NCBI GenBank assembly: GCA_023392635.1
Contig: JAEVYS010000024.1
Span: 1 to 39,927, forward strand
DNA length: 39,927 bases
From: Actinomycetes bacterium
Lineage (GTDB): Bacteria; Actinomycetota; Actinomycetes; Propionibacteriales; Propionibacteriaceae
Direction of reading: 5' to 3'
The translations under genes were made by a program, and so were the position numbers. Shown here piece after piece: positions 1 to 8,223 of the stretch (position 1 is the stretch's first letter; every line of letters begins with the position of its first letter). The notes below the pieces were generated by a model. The model was given only the letters and a program-made list of their open reading frames with translations, was not told the origin of the DNA and searched no databases.

Positions 1-8
1 GCGACGGG

Positions 9-1619
9 GTGTGGATCGTGGTCGCCCTCATCACCTTCTCGGCCGCCGTCTTCTGTGCCGGCCTCTGGACGCCCTGGCCGTGGAGCGACGAAGGAGCCAC
101 CTACCTCGCCCTGCTCCGGGACTGGAACCACCTGCCTGCGCTCTACGCCGGGCCGGACGCGCCGATGGTGCCTTACTACATCGTGGCCAAGGCATGGACC
201 ACCCTGATCCAGGGCGCCTGGCCCTCGCTGAGCACGTTGGTGGCCACCCGTTTGCTGTCCGCGGCAGCCGCGACAGCAACCGCCGGCCTCCTCTACGCGT
301 TCGTCGCCAGGAATGCCGGCCGCCTCGCAGGCGGGCTGGCAGGTGTTGCGCTCGTGGGCCTCGCCGGGTTCGACCGCTACGCCCAAGAGGCCCGCCCCTA
401 CGCGCTTCTCGCACTCACCGCAACCGCCAGCTGGCTGATGTGGGACCGGTGGTCGCGTCCCCACGTCGTGCCGACCTTCCTGGGGGTGGTCGACGCGCCG
501 ACCGTCGCCGGGCACCGTTGGCATCGCACCGCTCCCGCTGCGAGCTATGTGCTCAGCCTCGCTGTGACCGCCGTCATCCACACGTTCGGGCTCTTCCAGT
601 GGCCTGCTCAGGCGCTTGCGAGCATGCTGGTCGTGCCAGAGCAACGGGCTGGTCGCCTGCGCCGAGTGGTGTTGCTCGCCGCCCTAATGTCCGCGGCCGC
701 CGCGCTCGCTGCTGCACAGGTGGCCGCCAGTCTGATGCATGGCACCGGCCCGCCCGGCCCCGCCGGCGCCAGGGTCGTGGGGGCCTGGACGATCCTCACC
801 CAACTCGCCAGAGGGATGTCCGCGACCCCGCAGCCCGCCGCGTCCGCTGTGGTCCTGGCGCTGGCGGCAGTGGGCGCGATGGGATGTGTCAGAGGTGACC
901 ACGTCCGCTTCGCCCGGACGCTGCTCGTCTGGCTGATCGTCCCGCTGGCCCTGGAGCTCGCCCTGGCTGCATTCAGGACGAACCTGTTCCGTCTCCACTA
1001 CTGGATCGCGTTCCTCCCACCGATCGCAGCCCTCATGGCGCTCGGCGCTATGACCGTGGCGAGCGCGGTGGCGACGACCGCACAGCGCTGGGGCGGTGGC
1101 ACTGGTCCCGCCCTCGCGGCGAAGGCGGAAGCGCCCCTCATCGCATCCGTGGCGCTGGCCGCAATCTGCGTCCAGATCCCGGCCGGCCTGCCGGCGCAGC
1201 TGGCAGTCCGGTCCGCGACCGGTCACGGCGAAGACCTGTCGGGCCTCCTGACGCTCGTCGCGCAGGCCCGCGACGAGCACCCCGGAGTCCGCGTACTCAT
1301 CGACAACCGCAGCGCGACCGGCATCATCGGGGCCGCCGACCCCCGGCTGGAGGCCGAGAACCCGCTGCGGCGCCTCGACCCGTCGAGCCCTGTGGTCTAC
1401 ACGAGACTCACCAGCACCAGGTCCGTGCAGGCCGAGATCGGCGACGCGGCGACGCTTCTGTGGATCTACAAGGGGAACGTCACGAAGGCTGGGGCACCCG
1501 GACGGATGCCACGCAGCCTCGCCTCCCTTCACGCCACGGTCGTCTGGGCAACAGCGACCGGTTCGGGGTGGACCGTCCTGTTGCTGACCGTGCCGCCCAC
1601 GCGACGGTCCTCCCCGTGA
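9..1619 (+). CDS. GT-C-type membrane glycosyltransferase (mannosyltransferase-like), possibly 5'-partial
   Basis: The 536-residue product has alternating hydrophobic segments spread over its whole length, which indicates a polytopic membrane protein. Near the N-terminus, after the first hydrophobic stretch, is an acidic WSDEGATY motif. This is the place where GT-C glycosyltransferases (dolichyl-phosphate-mannose-type, GT39/GT83-like) carry their catalytic acidic residue in the first extracytoplasmic loop. The likely role is transfer of a sugar from a polyprenyl-phosphate donor to a cell-envelope acceptor outside the membrane; donor and acceptor cannot be told. The reading frame is open to the left edge (two further codons precede the GTG used here), so the true start may lie outside the window. 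The gene ends 220 bp before a tRNA 3'-end fragment and may belong to a neighbouring island. Family call is fair; substrate unknown. Confidence 0.6.
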   Translation: MWIVVALITFSAAVFCAGLWTPWPWSDEGATYLALLRDWNHLPALYAGPDAPMVPYYIVAKAWTTLIQGAWPSLSTLVATRLLSAAAATATAGLLYAFVARNAGRLAGGLAGVALVGLAGFDRYAQEARPYALLALTATASWLMWDRWSRPHVVPTFLGVVDAPTVAGHRWHRTAPAASYVLSLAVTAVIHTFGLFQWPAQALASMLVVPEQRAGRLRRVVLLAALMSAAAALAAAQVAASLMHGTGPPGPAGARVVGAWTILTQLARGMSATPQPAASAVVLALAAVGAMGCVRGDHVRFARTLLVWLIVPLALELALAAFRTNLFRLHYWIAFLPPIAALMALGAMTVASAVATTAQRWGGGTGPALAAKAEAPLIASVALAAICVQIPAGLPAQLAVRSATGHGEDLSGLLTLVAQARDEHPGVRVLIDNRSATGIIGAADPRLEAENPLRRLDPSSPVVYTRLTSTRSVQAEIGDAATLLWIYKGNVTKAGAPGRMPRSLASLHATVVWATATGSGWTVLLLTVPPTRRSSP

Positions 1620-1751
1620 AGGACACCGGGCAGGGTGCCTGGCATAGGGACGGCGATCCTCGTTGGCACATAGGCGAGCGGTCTGCTCGCTCGTTCGCAT
1701 CGTTGTCACCAGCCGTCGATCGCGCCATTCGCGAACCAGCGGGATGACGTC

Positions 1752-1772
1752 TGCCCCTCATCTGCCCCACGA
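1752..1772 (+). repeat. Arm-type direct repeat beside the left tRNA fragment
   Basis: Two copies of CTGCCCC lie in tandem, the second reading CTGCCCCACGA. The start is exactly 87 bp upstream of the left tRNA 3'-end fragment. The closely related repeat at 22147 lies at the same 87-bp distance from the right fragment. Paired short direct repeats at a fixed distance from a core are typical of integrase arm-binding sites; that function is inferred. Confidence 0.4.
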
Positions 1773-1838
1773 GGCGTCTCTCTACAAGCCAAAACGGTAC
1801 GAAAGGCCTAGTCAACAGGAGGTCAGCAAGCAGTCGCC

Positions 1839-1866
1839 GGGAGGTTCAACTCCTCTCTCGCGCACC
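1839..1866 (+). repeat. attachment-site core: 3' end of a leucine-like tRNA, left copy
   Basis: These 28 bp are identical to 22234-22261. They fold as a tRNA T-arm (GGAGG, loop TTCAACT, CCTCT) followed by the acceptor 3' strand CTCGCGC and ACC. That acceptor strand matches class II leucine tRNAs, which begin GCGCGAG. No matching 5' half occurs upstream in the window, so this is a fragment and not a gene. Such fragments are left at one end of elements that integrate into tRNA 3' ends. It is taken here as the left boundary of the cobalamin island. Confidence 0.6.
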
Positions 1867-1915
1867 GAAGGTGCCTCTGACTAGGGCATTTACTCTCGAA
1901 ACAATGGCGAAAACC

Positions 1916-1932
1916 GGAGGTGCAAATCCTCC
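1916..1932 (+). other. T-arm-like hairpin, possible second tRNA remnant
   Basis: A 5-bp stem GGAGG/CCTCC encloses the 7-base loop TGCAAAT, close to the T-loop consensus TTCAAAT, and is followed by ATCGGGCTCC. It could be a degenerate tRNA 3' end from another integration event or a chance hairpin. No complete cloverleaf is visible. Confidence 0.25.
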
Positions 1933-2032
1933 ATCGGGCTCCTTTCCCTCATCTCCAAATCCCTGTGGCTAGGGCCTTCACGCTCGGCTGCGTCTGGCCT
2001 TGGCGGGGTTGGCGCCCACGCGGGGCGACTCG

Positions 2033-2052
2033 TGCCCCACGTCTGCCCCACG
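2033..2052 (+). repeat. 20-bp arm-type repeat, left end of the cobalamin island
   Basis: The sequence is a tandem of two GCCCCACG units and is identical over 20 bp to 22147-22166, in the same orientation. One copy lies just inside each end of the interval bounded by the two tRNA fragments. An integrase arm-binding role is inferred from this position; no integrase gene is visible in between. Confidence 0.45.
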
Positions 2053-2350
2053 GAAAACTGCACGCTCAACCAGGATCTGACTAGGTCTGATTCGCCGTTG
2101 ATGGCGCCTGGTGGCGGGTGCTCTGCCCCTCATTCGCTCCGCGGGTTGCCCAGGACACTGTGCGGAGGCATTGGTGCTGTGTTCGGCTGTGTGGTCGTCG
2201 GCGGGTGCTTGTCTCGTTGATGTCTAGAGCCGAGGTGGCAGCTGTGGCTGAAGCCGGCGCATGGACCCTATTGAGATGCTTCAGGGGCCTCGGAGGCGTG
2301 TCCCGCTGAGGTGTACCTCGGAGTGACGACTGATGACTGGGTTGCGGTCG

Positions 2351-3106
2351 CTAGCCGGCCGTGCCAAGGCCAAGGGCGACGACGGCCCCGATCACGGTGA
2401 GCGCGGGGGGTTGGATGCTCGCGGCTTCCGCGAGGGCGGGCAGGGTGGCCACGGTGCCGCGCACGACCTGTTGGTCGGGCAGTGCGGCTTTGGCGACGAT
2501 GGCGGCGGGGGTGTCGCCGTCGAGGCCGCGACTGGTCAGGCCGGTGCAGATCTCGGGGAGGTGGGCGACGCCCATCAGGATCACGATGGTGCCGGTGCTC
2601 TGCGCGAGCGCGTCCCAGTTGACGGTCGAGGCGGGGTGGTCGGGTCCGACGTGTCCGGAGACGATGGAGAAGTTCTGGGTGATGCCGCGGTGGGTGAGGG
2701 GGATGCCGGCGAGTTCGGGTCCGGCGATCGCTGAGGACACTCCGGGGATGACGCGGACGGGGATGCCTGCTTCGGCGCAGGCGAGCCATTCCTCGCTGCC
2801 GCGTCCGAGGACGAATGGGTCTCCGCCTTTGAAGCGGACGACGGTCTTGCCGCTTCGGGCGTGGTCGATGAGCAGGGCGTTGATGTCGGTCTGGGCGGTC
2901 TGGCAGCCGCGCGGGATCTTGCCGACGTCGATGAGGGTGGCGCCGGGTTTTGTCTGGTCGAGGCAGGCCAGGGGTGCGAGGTGGTCGTAGAGCACGACGT
3001 CGGCGTCGCGGAGTGCGCGGAGCCCGCCGATGGTGAGCAGGTCGGGGTCGCCGGGTCCGCCGCCGACGAGGATGACCTGGCCCGTGGTGGGGTTGTTGGC
3101 GTTCAT
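2351..3106 (-). CDS. cobA: Uroporphyrinogen-III C-methyltransferase
   Basis: The 251-residue enzyme transfers two methyl groups from S-adenosylmethionine to C2 and C7 of uroporphyrinogen III to make precorrin-2, the branch point to cobalamin and siroheme. The glycine-rich VGGGPGDPDLLT near the N-terminus, the VVRFKGGDPFVLGRG segment and VIPGVSSAIAGPELAGIPLTHR are hallmark SUMT motifs, and the length is normal for the stand-alone enzyme. It is the last gene of the leftward operon, 42 bp after cbiC, with its own ribosome site (GAAAGGA) before the ATG. Being last, it is expected to respond to the cobalamin riboswitch upstream of cbiL unless an internal promoter exists. Confidence 0.95.
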   Translation of the reverse strand: MNANNPTTGQVILVGGGPGDPDLLTIGGLRALRDADVVLYDHLAPLACLDQTKPGATLIDVGKIPRGCQTAQTDINALLIDHARSGKTVVRFKGGDPFVLGRGSEEWLACAEAGIPVRVIPGVSSAIAGPELAGIPLTHRGITQNFSIVSGHVGPDHPASTVNWDALAQSTGTIVILMGVAHLPEICTGLTSRGLDGDTPAAIVAKAALPDQQVVRGTVATLPALAEAASIQPPALTVIGAVVALGLGTAG

Positions 3107-3148
3107 GCGGGTCCTTTCGTGGTGCGCGGTCGTCGTTGGCCCGGGGGC

Positions 3149-3790
3149 TCAGCCGGTGCGTCCGTCGGTGCCGCACAGGGCATTGACGGCGGCGACGGTG
3201 ACGGCGCTGCCGCCCCGCCGTCCATGCACGACGAGGTAGTCCAGGCCGAGGGTGTTGTCGGCGAGGGCCCGTTTGGACTCTGCCGCTCCGATGAAGCCGA
3301 CCGGGATGCCGAGGACGGCGGCCGGTGAGAGTTCCGGCTGGTCCTCGATGATCTCGAGCAGGTGGAACAGGGCGGTGGGTGCGTTGCCGATCGCGACGAC
3401 TGCTCCGGGGAGGTGGGGGCGCCAGAGTTCGACCGCCGCGGCGGTCTTGGTGGTGCCCAGTTGGGCGGCGAGGTCGTCGAGTCGCGGGTCGCCGAGAAGG
3501 CAGAGGATCTGGTTGTGGCGGGGGAGGCGGGAACGGATGATGCCGCTGGCGACCATTCGGGAGTCGCACAGGATCGGGGCGCCCTGCTGCAGCGCGGTCG
3601 TGGCGGCCGTGGCGAGCCCCTCGGACCAGGCGAGGTCGTCGAGGAGGTCGACCTGACCGCTGGCGTGGATCATCCGGACGGCGACCGCCCGGAGGTCTTC
3701 GGGCACTCGGTCGAGGTCGGCTTCGGCTGTGATGGTGGCGAACGACTGCCGGTAGATCTCGGCGCCGTCCTTGACGTAGTCGTAGGTCAC
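3149..3790 (-). CDS. cbiC: Precorrin-8X (cobalt-precorrin-8) methylmutase
   Basis: The 213-residue protein moves the methyl group from C11 to C12 of the corrin ring, giving cobyrinic or hydrogenobyrinic acid. The RMIHASGQ motif carries the catalytic histidine (His42). CDSRMVASGI, AIGNAPTALFHL and GIPVGFIGAAESK follow in the usual family order, and the length is typical. The start is a GTG whose last two bases are shared with the stop of the upstream cbiX/sirC gene (GTGA overlap), indicating translational coupling. It is equally the cobH orthologue of aerobic nomenclature; the cbi name is used because the same operon carries CbiX and CbiG. Confidence 0.93.
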   Translation of the reverse strand: MTYDYVKDGAEIYRQSFATITAEADLDRVPEDLRAVAVRMIHASGQVDLLDDLAWSEGLATAATTALQQGAPILCDSRMVASGIIRSRLPRHNQILCLLGDPRLDDLAAQLGTTKTAAAVELWRPHLPGAVVAIGNAPTALFHLLEIIEDQPELSPAAVLGIPVGFIGAAESKRALADNTLGLDYLVVHGRRGGSAVTVAAVNALCGTDGRTG

Positions 3791-5046
3791 AGCGATTCCT
3801 GGTTGACGATCTCGAGGAACCGGTCGCGCACCCGGCGGGCTCGCAGCGGGTCGTGGCTGGTGATGGCGGCGACGGTGACCCCGGCGGTGTCTCCGGTGGC
3901 CGGGGTCCAGGCCGATCCGTCGTCGGCGCGGTCGGCGCGGACGCAGTAGGTGTGGCGCGTTTCGGCCTCGGCGACGATGGTGGCGTTGGCCGCGGGGGAG
4001 TCGGTGAGGGCGAGCACGTACCAGGCGCCGTCCAGGTCGGTGGGCTCGAAGCTGCGGGCGTGCCAGGTGATGGCGCCGGCTTCGGCGAGGCTGGCGAGGC
4101 GGCTGTGCACCTCAGGGGCGATGACCTCGACCAGGGCGCCGGCGTCGAGCAGCTTCGGGACGCGGCGGCGGGCCACACAGCCGCCGCCCACGACCACGAC
4201 CTTCCGGTCGCGCAGCAGCAGGCCGGTGAGGTAGGCGGGGGAGCCGGTGGTGGTGCGGGCCCGGAGCGCGCCTTCCTTGTAGCGCTGGGCGACGACCTCG
4301 GCGAGTTCGTCGCAGGGCCCGATCACGTCGGCGATCCGGATGACGGCGTCGGGGTGGGCGGCGCGGAACACCTCCACCTGCTGGTGCACCCACTGGTCGA
4401 GCCGTCCGGTGAACAGGAAGTGGGGCATGACCACGATCCGGCGGCTGCCGGAGGCGTGGTACTGGCGCAGGATCTCCGGTAGCGAGGGCCGGGCGACCTG
4501 GATGAACGCGGACAGCACCTGGTGGTAGCCGCCGGTCTCGAACACGATCCTGGACAGCCGGACGTGGTCGGCGTTGGCGTCGGTGAGGCTGCAGCCGCGT
4601 CCGACCATCACCACGTCGGTGTCTACGGCGGGCCAGTCGGCGCGGGCGGCGGCGATCCGGGCGTGGACGGCATTGACCAGCGCCTTGGGCGAGCCGAGGT
4701 GCCGGCTGTACACGACGGTCGCGTCGAGGTGCCGGGCCCTGGACTGGTCGATGGCTTCGGGGATGTCGTCGCGGACGTGGCCGCCGCTGCCGATCATCAG
4801 CGGAACGACGACGGCGGAGGCGGCGTTGGTGAGCACGGTGTCGAGGGCGGCGTCGATGGTGGGCGGGGTGAGTTCGACGAACCCGGCCTCGACGCGGACG
4901 CCGGGCAGCAGCCCGCGGACCTTCTCCACCAGTTGGGTGGCGGCGTCGGCGCCGGCGTTGACCCGGGTGCCGTGGCCGGCGATGACCAGCGGCGGCGGGG
5001 TGGCGGGCACCGCGCCGGGGGCAGGGGTGGGGGTCTCGTGGCTCAT
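3787..5046 (-). CDS. cbiX: Sirohydrochlorin cobaltochelatase / precorrin-2 dehydrogenase fusion (CbiX-SirC)
   Basis: Two enzymes are joined in 419 residues. Residues 1 to about 260 are a CbiX-type chelatase with two half repeats: GHGTR near residue 25, GSGGH at 86-90 and VMPHFLFTGRL around 206-216, where the histidines are candidate metal ligands and bases. Residues from about 270 are a siroheme-synthase N-terminal-like NAD-binding domain with VVVVGGGCVARRR at 283-295. The C-terminal part would oxidise precorrin-2 to sirohydrochlorin and the N-terminal part would insert cobalt, so two consecutive steps are tethered. It overlaps the stop of cbiGH by 4 bp (ATGA). CbiX marks early cobalt insertion, the oxygen-independent route. 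The SirC half could also feed siroheme synthesis. Confidence 0.9.
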   Translation of the reverse strand: MSHETPTPAPGAVPATPPPLVIAGHGTRVNAGADAATQLVEKVRGLLPGVRVEAGFVELTPPTIDAALDTVLTNAASAVVVPLMIGSGGHVRDDIPEAIDQSRARHLDATVVYSRHLGSPKALVNAVHARIAAARADWPAVDTDVVMVGRGCSLTDANADHVRLSRIVFETGGYHQVLSAFIQVARPSLPEILRQYHASGSRRIVVMPHFLFTGRLDQWVHQQVEVFRAAHPDAVIRIADVIGPCDELAEVVAQRYKEGALRARTTTGSPAYLTGLLLRDRKVVVVGGGCVARRRVPKLLDAGALVEVIAPEVHSRLASLAEAGAITWHARSFEPTDLDGAWYVLALTDSPAANATIVAEAETRHTYCVRADRADDGSAWTPATGDTAGVTVAAITSHDPLRARRVRDRFLEIVNQESL

Positions 5047-6758
5047 CGTTCCATCCAGTGGTAGTCGCGGGGGGTGACCATGGCCGTGCGCCCGGTACCG
5101 GCGGGCAGGTAGCGGGTGGTGGAGGAGCCGACCACGACCAGGGAGTTCATGTTGACCACGTCGGGGTCGAAGTCGGCCAGCGTGGCCAGGGTGACCTTCT
5201 GGTCGGGCCGGTCGGCCTCCTCGACGACCGCGACCGGCGTGCCGGGCGGGCGGTGGTTGGCGAAGATGGCCAGCGCATCGGGCAGGTGGTGCAGCCGGGT
5301 GCGGCTGCGCGGGTTGTACAGCACGGTGACCAGGTCGGCCTCGGCGGCGGCGCGGACGCGGGTGAGGATGGTGTCCCAGTCGGTGTGCAGGTCGGACAGC
5401 GAGATGGTGGCGTGGTCGTGGCCCAGTGGTGCGCCGAGGATGGCGGAGGCGGCGAGGCTGGCGGTGACGCCGGGCACGATCTCGACGTCGATGCCGTCGG
5501 TGCCCTGTTCGAGGGTGGGTGAGGCCATCGCATAGATCGCAGGGTCGCCGGAGCAGACCAGGGCGACGTTGTTGCCTTCGCGGGCGAGCTGGATGGCGGT
5601 GGCGGTGCGTTCCTCCTCCTTGCCCATCGGGGTGCTGGCGATTCGGACCCCGGGCCGCAGCAGGTCCTTGACCTGCGCGACGTAGGGCCGGTAGCCGACC
5701 ACGATGGAGGCCTGCCGGATGGCCTGCTGGGCGCGGGGGGTGGTGAGGTCGCGCGAGCCGGGGCCGAGGCCGATCACGGTGAGCTTGCCCCGCGCGGGGA
5801 TGCGTCCGATCGCACAGGTCGCTTCCGGGGTGCGTTGCTTCTCGACCAGCAGCGTGGCGCCGTGGGCAAGCACGGAGGCTTCGGCGACGCTGGGGGTGCC
5901 GACGGCGGCACGTGGTGCGTCGCTGGGGTTGGGCACGTCGAGGGTGGCGAGCTGGTCGGCGGGGTAGGTGACCAGCGGCACACCGAGTTCAGCGGCGAGC
6001 TGGACGAGCCCGGCTTCGTCGGCCTTGGCGTCGACGCTGGTGATCGCGGCGAGGGACCCCAGGGCCAGGCCGGCCTGTTCCAGGGTCTGTTCAAGCAGGC
6101 GGCGCAGGCTGGTGGTGCTGGTTCCGCGGTTGCAGCCGATGCCGGCGACCAGGCTGGGCGGATTGAGCACTACGGTCGGCAGGTCGACCTGTGTCGTGAG
6201 CTGGTCGGTGACCAGCACCCGTGCGACGAGGCCGGTGGGCTCCGGGTCGTCTGTTCCCAGGACTGTCACGGTGGCCGGCAGCGGCGGCAGCGGCCACAGT
6301 TGGCTCCGGCGCACGGCGACCGGCTCGCCGTCGAGGATGGCGCGGGTTACACCAGCGACGTCACCCGTCCAGCGCCAGCCGAGGGTGTCCAGGCCGGGCA
6401 CGCCGGTGGCGTCGGTGGCAGTGGTCAGGACGGCGGTGGCGCCGAGCCCCGCGGCGATTCGGGTGGCGAGCTCGTTGGCCCCGCCGCCGTGCCCGCCCAC
6501 CAGGGGGATGACGAATCGGCCCGCATCGTCGATGACGACGACGCCGGGGTCGGTCTTCTTCGACGCAAGCAGGGGGGCGAGGATGCGGGTGGTGGCGCCG
6601 AGGGCCAGGTGACTGATGATCAGGTCGCACTCGGCCCAGGCCTGCGGGAGGCCGGTGACGGCGCCGTCGGTGTAGCGGCGGCTGTCCTGGCCAAGGATGG
6701 CGTCGATCTGGTCGGCGCGGGCGCGGCTGGCCGGACCGCTGGTGACCTGTCCGATCAT
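5043..6758 (-). CDS. cbiGH: CbiG-CbiH fusion: cobalt-precorrin-5A hydrolase / precorrin-3B C17-methyltransferase
   Basis: The start is the ATG at 6758 that overlaps the cbiE stop (ATGA), giving 571 residues; a longer upstream frame has no homologous-looking sequence. Residues 1 to about 315 are CbiG: the central VIPLVGGHGGGANELA motif and the C-terminal VAGIGCNRGTS and TSVDAKADEAGL segments are clear. Residues from about 324 are the tetrapyrrole methylase CbiH/CobJ: VIGLGPGSRDLTTPRA, ALVCSGDPAIYAMA, EIVPGVTASLAA and TVLYNPRSRTR. CbiH contracts the ring while methylating C17, and CbiG opens the resulting lactone, releasing acetaldehyde in the anaerobic route. Fusing them couples formation and removal of the lactone intermediate. 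It lies within the riboswitch-led operon. Confidence 0.93.
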   Translation of the reverse strand: MIGQVTSGPASRARADQIDAILGQDSRRYTDGAVTGLPQAWAECDLIISHLALGATTRILAPLLASKKTDPGVVVIDDAGRFVIPLVGGHGGGANELATRIAAGLGATAVLTTATDATGVPGLDTLGWRWTGDVAGVTRAILDGEPVAVRRSQLWPLPPLPATVTVLGTDDPEPTGLVARVLVTDQLTTQVDLPTVVLNPPSLVAGIGCNRGTSTTSLRRLLEQTLEQAGLALGSLAAITSVDAKADEAGLVQLAAELGVPLVTYPADQLATLDVPNPSDAPRAAVGTPSVAEASVLAHGATLLVEKQRTPEATCAIGRIPARGKLTVIGLGPGSRDLTTPRAQQAIRQASIVVGYRPYVAQVKDLLRPGVRIASTPMGKEEERTATAIQLAREGNNVALVCSGDPAIYAMASPTLEQGTDGIDVEIVPGVTASLAASAILGAPLGHDHATISLSDLHTDWDTILTRVRAAAEADLVTVLYNPRSRTRLHHLPDALAIFANHRPPGTPVAVVEEADRPDQKVTLATLADFDPDVVNMNSLVVVGSSTTRYLPAGTGRTAMVTPRDYHWMER

Positions 6759-7429
6759 GGCTGTTCTCCAATGACGAGAGGTGCTGTGTGGCGGGCAGGG
6801 CCGGCGATGTCTCCCGGCCAAGGGGCGTCGTCGTCGGCGGGGTGCCGGTCGAGCACGAGGACGACGTTGGGTTCGCGCGGGACGGTGGTGCGTGCTGCGG
6901 AGGTGGTGAGGACGCGGACGCGTTCGTCGGGTTCGCCGAGCCGTTCGGCCAGGACGTACCACCGGCCCAGGTCGGCCAGGGCTATGGCCAGTTCCCTGAT
7001 GCCGTGCTCGGCCGAGGTGAACACCGCGACCTTGCCGGCGGTGCGGGCCAGGTCGAGCGCCGGTTCGAGAGGGCGGCCGTGGACGCTGACCACGGCGGCG
7101 TCATCCCAGGGCAGCCCGACCGCGGCGAACGCGGCCGCGATCGAGGACACCGCGGGCACCACGAGGGGCCGTAGGCCCGCGGCGCGCAGCGACCTGACGA
7201 CGCCGAAGTACAGCGGGTCGCCGCTGGCGATCACAACGATGACCTGTTCCTCGGGCAAGGCGGCGAGCTGTTCGACGGCTGGCCGCAACGCTCCGAGGGT
7301 GATGCGTCGGGAGTCCTCGACCTCGAGGGCGTCGAGGTGACGTTGCCCGCCCACCACCCAGTCGGCGGTGGCGGCGGCCACCCGCAACTCGAGGCTGGGG
7401 GCGCCGAGCAGGCCGTGGACGGTGATCAC
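6755..7429 (-). CDS. cbiE: Precorrin-6Y / cobalt-precorrin-7 C5-methyltransferase (CbiE)
   Basis: I place the start at the GTG at 7429, which overlaps the cobM stop as GTGA. The frame is open farther upstream, but the residues there are arginine- and proline-rich shadow translation of cobM. The 224-residue product shows the tetrapyrrole-methylase features VITVHGLLG, VIVVIASGDPLYFG and VVPAVSSIAAAFAAVGLPWDDAAVVSVHGRP. It methylates C5 of the ring. The partner domain CbiT, which methylates C15 and decarboxylates, is a separate gene at 14770 and not fused as in CobL. Coupled in the leftward operon between cobM and cbiGH. Confidence 0.88.
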   Translation of the reverse strand: MITVHGLLGAPSLELRVAAATADWVVGGQRHLDALEVEDSRRITLGALRPAVEQLAALPEEQVIVVIASGDPLYFGVVRSLRAAGLRPLVVPAVSSIAAAFAAVGLPWDDAAVVSVHGRPLEPALDLARTAGKVAVFTSAEHGIRELAIALADLGRWYVLAERLGEPDERVRVLTTSAARTTVPREPNVVLVLDRHPADDDAPWPGDIAGPARHTAPLVIGEQP

Positions 7430-8223
7430 GTCTCGGTCCTGGTCACCAGCGGGGTGCCGTCGGCGACCCGGTACTCGTGGCGGAAGCCGGGGTGGTACAG
7501 GTGGCTGCGGGTGTCGTGCTGCTCGGCCAGGGCCGGTCCAACGAGCACGACGGTGTGCTTCCACAGCTTGTGGGCCTTCATGGTGGCGGACAGTTCGGCC
7601 AGGGGGCACCGCAGCATCAGTTCGTCGGGCCAGCTGACCCGGTAGCCGACGATGCAGGGGGTATGGGGCGGGTAGCCGCCGGCCAGCAGTTCGTTCTGGA
7701 GGACCTTGTTGCGGGCGGCGGACAGGTACAGCGCCATGGTGACGCCGTGGGCGGCGAACCCACGGACGGTCTCCCGGTCGGGCATCGGGGTGCGGCCGCC
7801 TTCGAGGCGGGTGAGGATGAGGGTCTGGGACACCTCGGGGATGGTGATCTCGGCGTCCATCCGGGCGGCGGCGGCGCTGAAGGCCGAGACGCCGGGGATG
7901 GTGCGGTGCGGGATGCCGATGCGTTCGCAGATGCGGCGCTGCTCGGCGGTGGCCCCGTAGATCGAGGGGTCGCCGGTGTGTACCCGGGCGACCAGGAGGT
8001 CTTCGTCGTGGGCGCGCTGGTAGAGCGGGGTGATGTCCTCCAGCGACTCGGTGGCGGAGTCGACGACGAGCGCGCCGGGTTTGGTGTTCGCGACGATGGC
8101 GGCGTCGACCAGACTGGAGGCCCAGATCACGATGTCGGCTTGCTCGATCACCCGGGCGCCACGCATGGTGATCAGGTCCGCCGCGCCCGGCCCGGCACCG
8201 ACGAACACGACCTGGCCGCTCAC
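7426..8223 (-). CDS. cobM: Precorrin-4 / cobalt-precorrin-4 C11-methyltransferase
   Basis: The 265-residue methylase (CobM/CbiF) adds a methyl group at C11 of precorrin-4. Diagnostic segments are VVFVGAGPGAADLITMRGA at the N-terminus, VARVHTGDPSIYGATAEQ, RTIPGVSAFSAAAA, and LSAARNKVLQNEL followed by PCIVGYRVSWPDE. Length agrees with the family. The GTG start overlaps the cbiL stop by 4 bp, so it is translationally coupled as the second gene of the leftward operon. Sequence alone does not settle whether its substrate carries cobalt; the nearby CbiX suggests that it does. Confidence 0.95.
   Translation of the reverse strand: MSGQVVFVGAGPGAADLITMRGARVIEQADIVIWASSLVDAAIVANTKPGALVVDSATESLEDITPLYQRAHDEDLLVARVHTGDPSIYGATAEQRRICERIGIPHRTIPGVSAFSAAAARMDAEITIPEVSQTLILTRLEGGRTPMPDRETVRGFAAHGVTMALYLSAARNKVLQNELLAGGYPPHTPCIVGYRVSWPDELMLRCPLAELSATMKAHKLWKHTVVLVGPALAEQHDTRSHLYHPGFRHEYRVADGTPLVTRTET

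Larger units (their letters stand above)
1620..2350. other. Gene-free junction region with tRNA-derived and arm-like repeats
   Basis: About 730 bp separate the glycosyltransferase from the end of cobA. Short open frames exist but none has recognisable protein features or a convincing ribosome site. The region is visibly less GC-rich than the genes around it. It contains the 3' end of a leucine-like tRNA (1839-1866), a T-arm-like hairpin (1916-1932), several direct repeats built on CTGCCCC (1752, 2033, 2123), and two copies of TCTGACTAGG (1876-1885 and 2076-2085), a motif also found beside the second tRNA fragment at 22275-22284. It reads as a recombination junction between integrated elements. 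Confidence 0.6.

Noticed and set aside
1782..1866. Complete tRNA gene at the left fragment
   Set aside because: No GCGCGAG 5' acceptor strand, D-arm or anticodon arm can be placed upstream; only the 3' end is present.
1663..1884. Small open frame across the left tRNA fragment
   Set aside because: It runs through the tRNA 3'-end repeat, has no ribosome site and no recognisable features.
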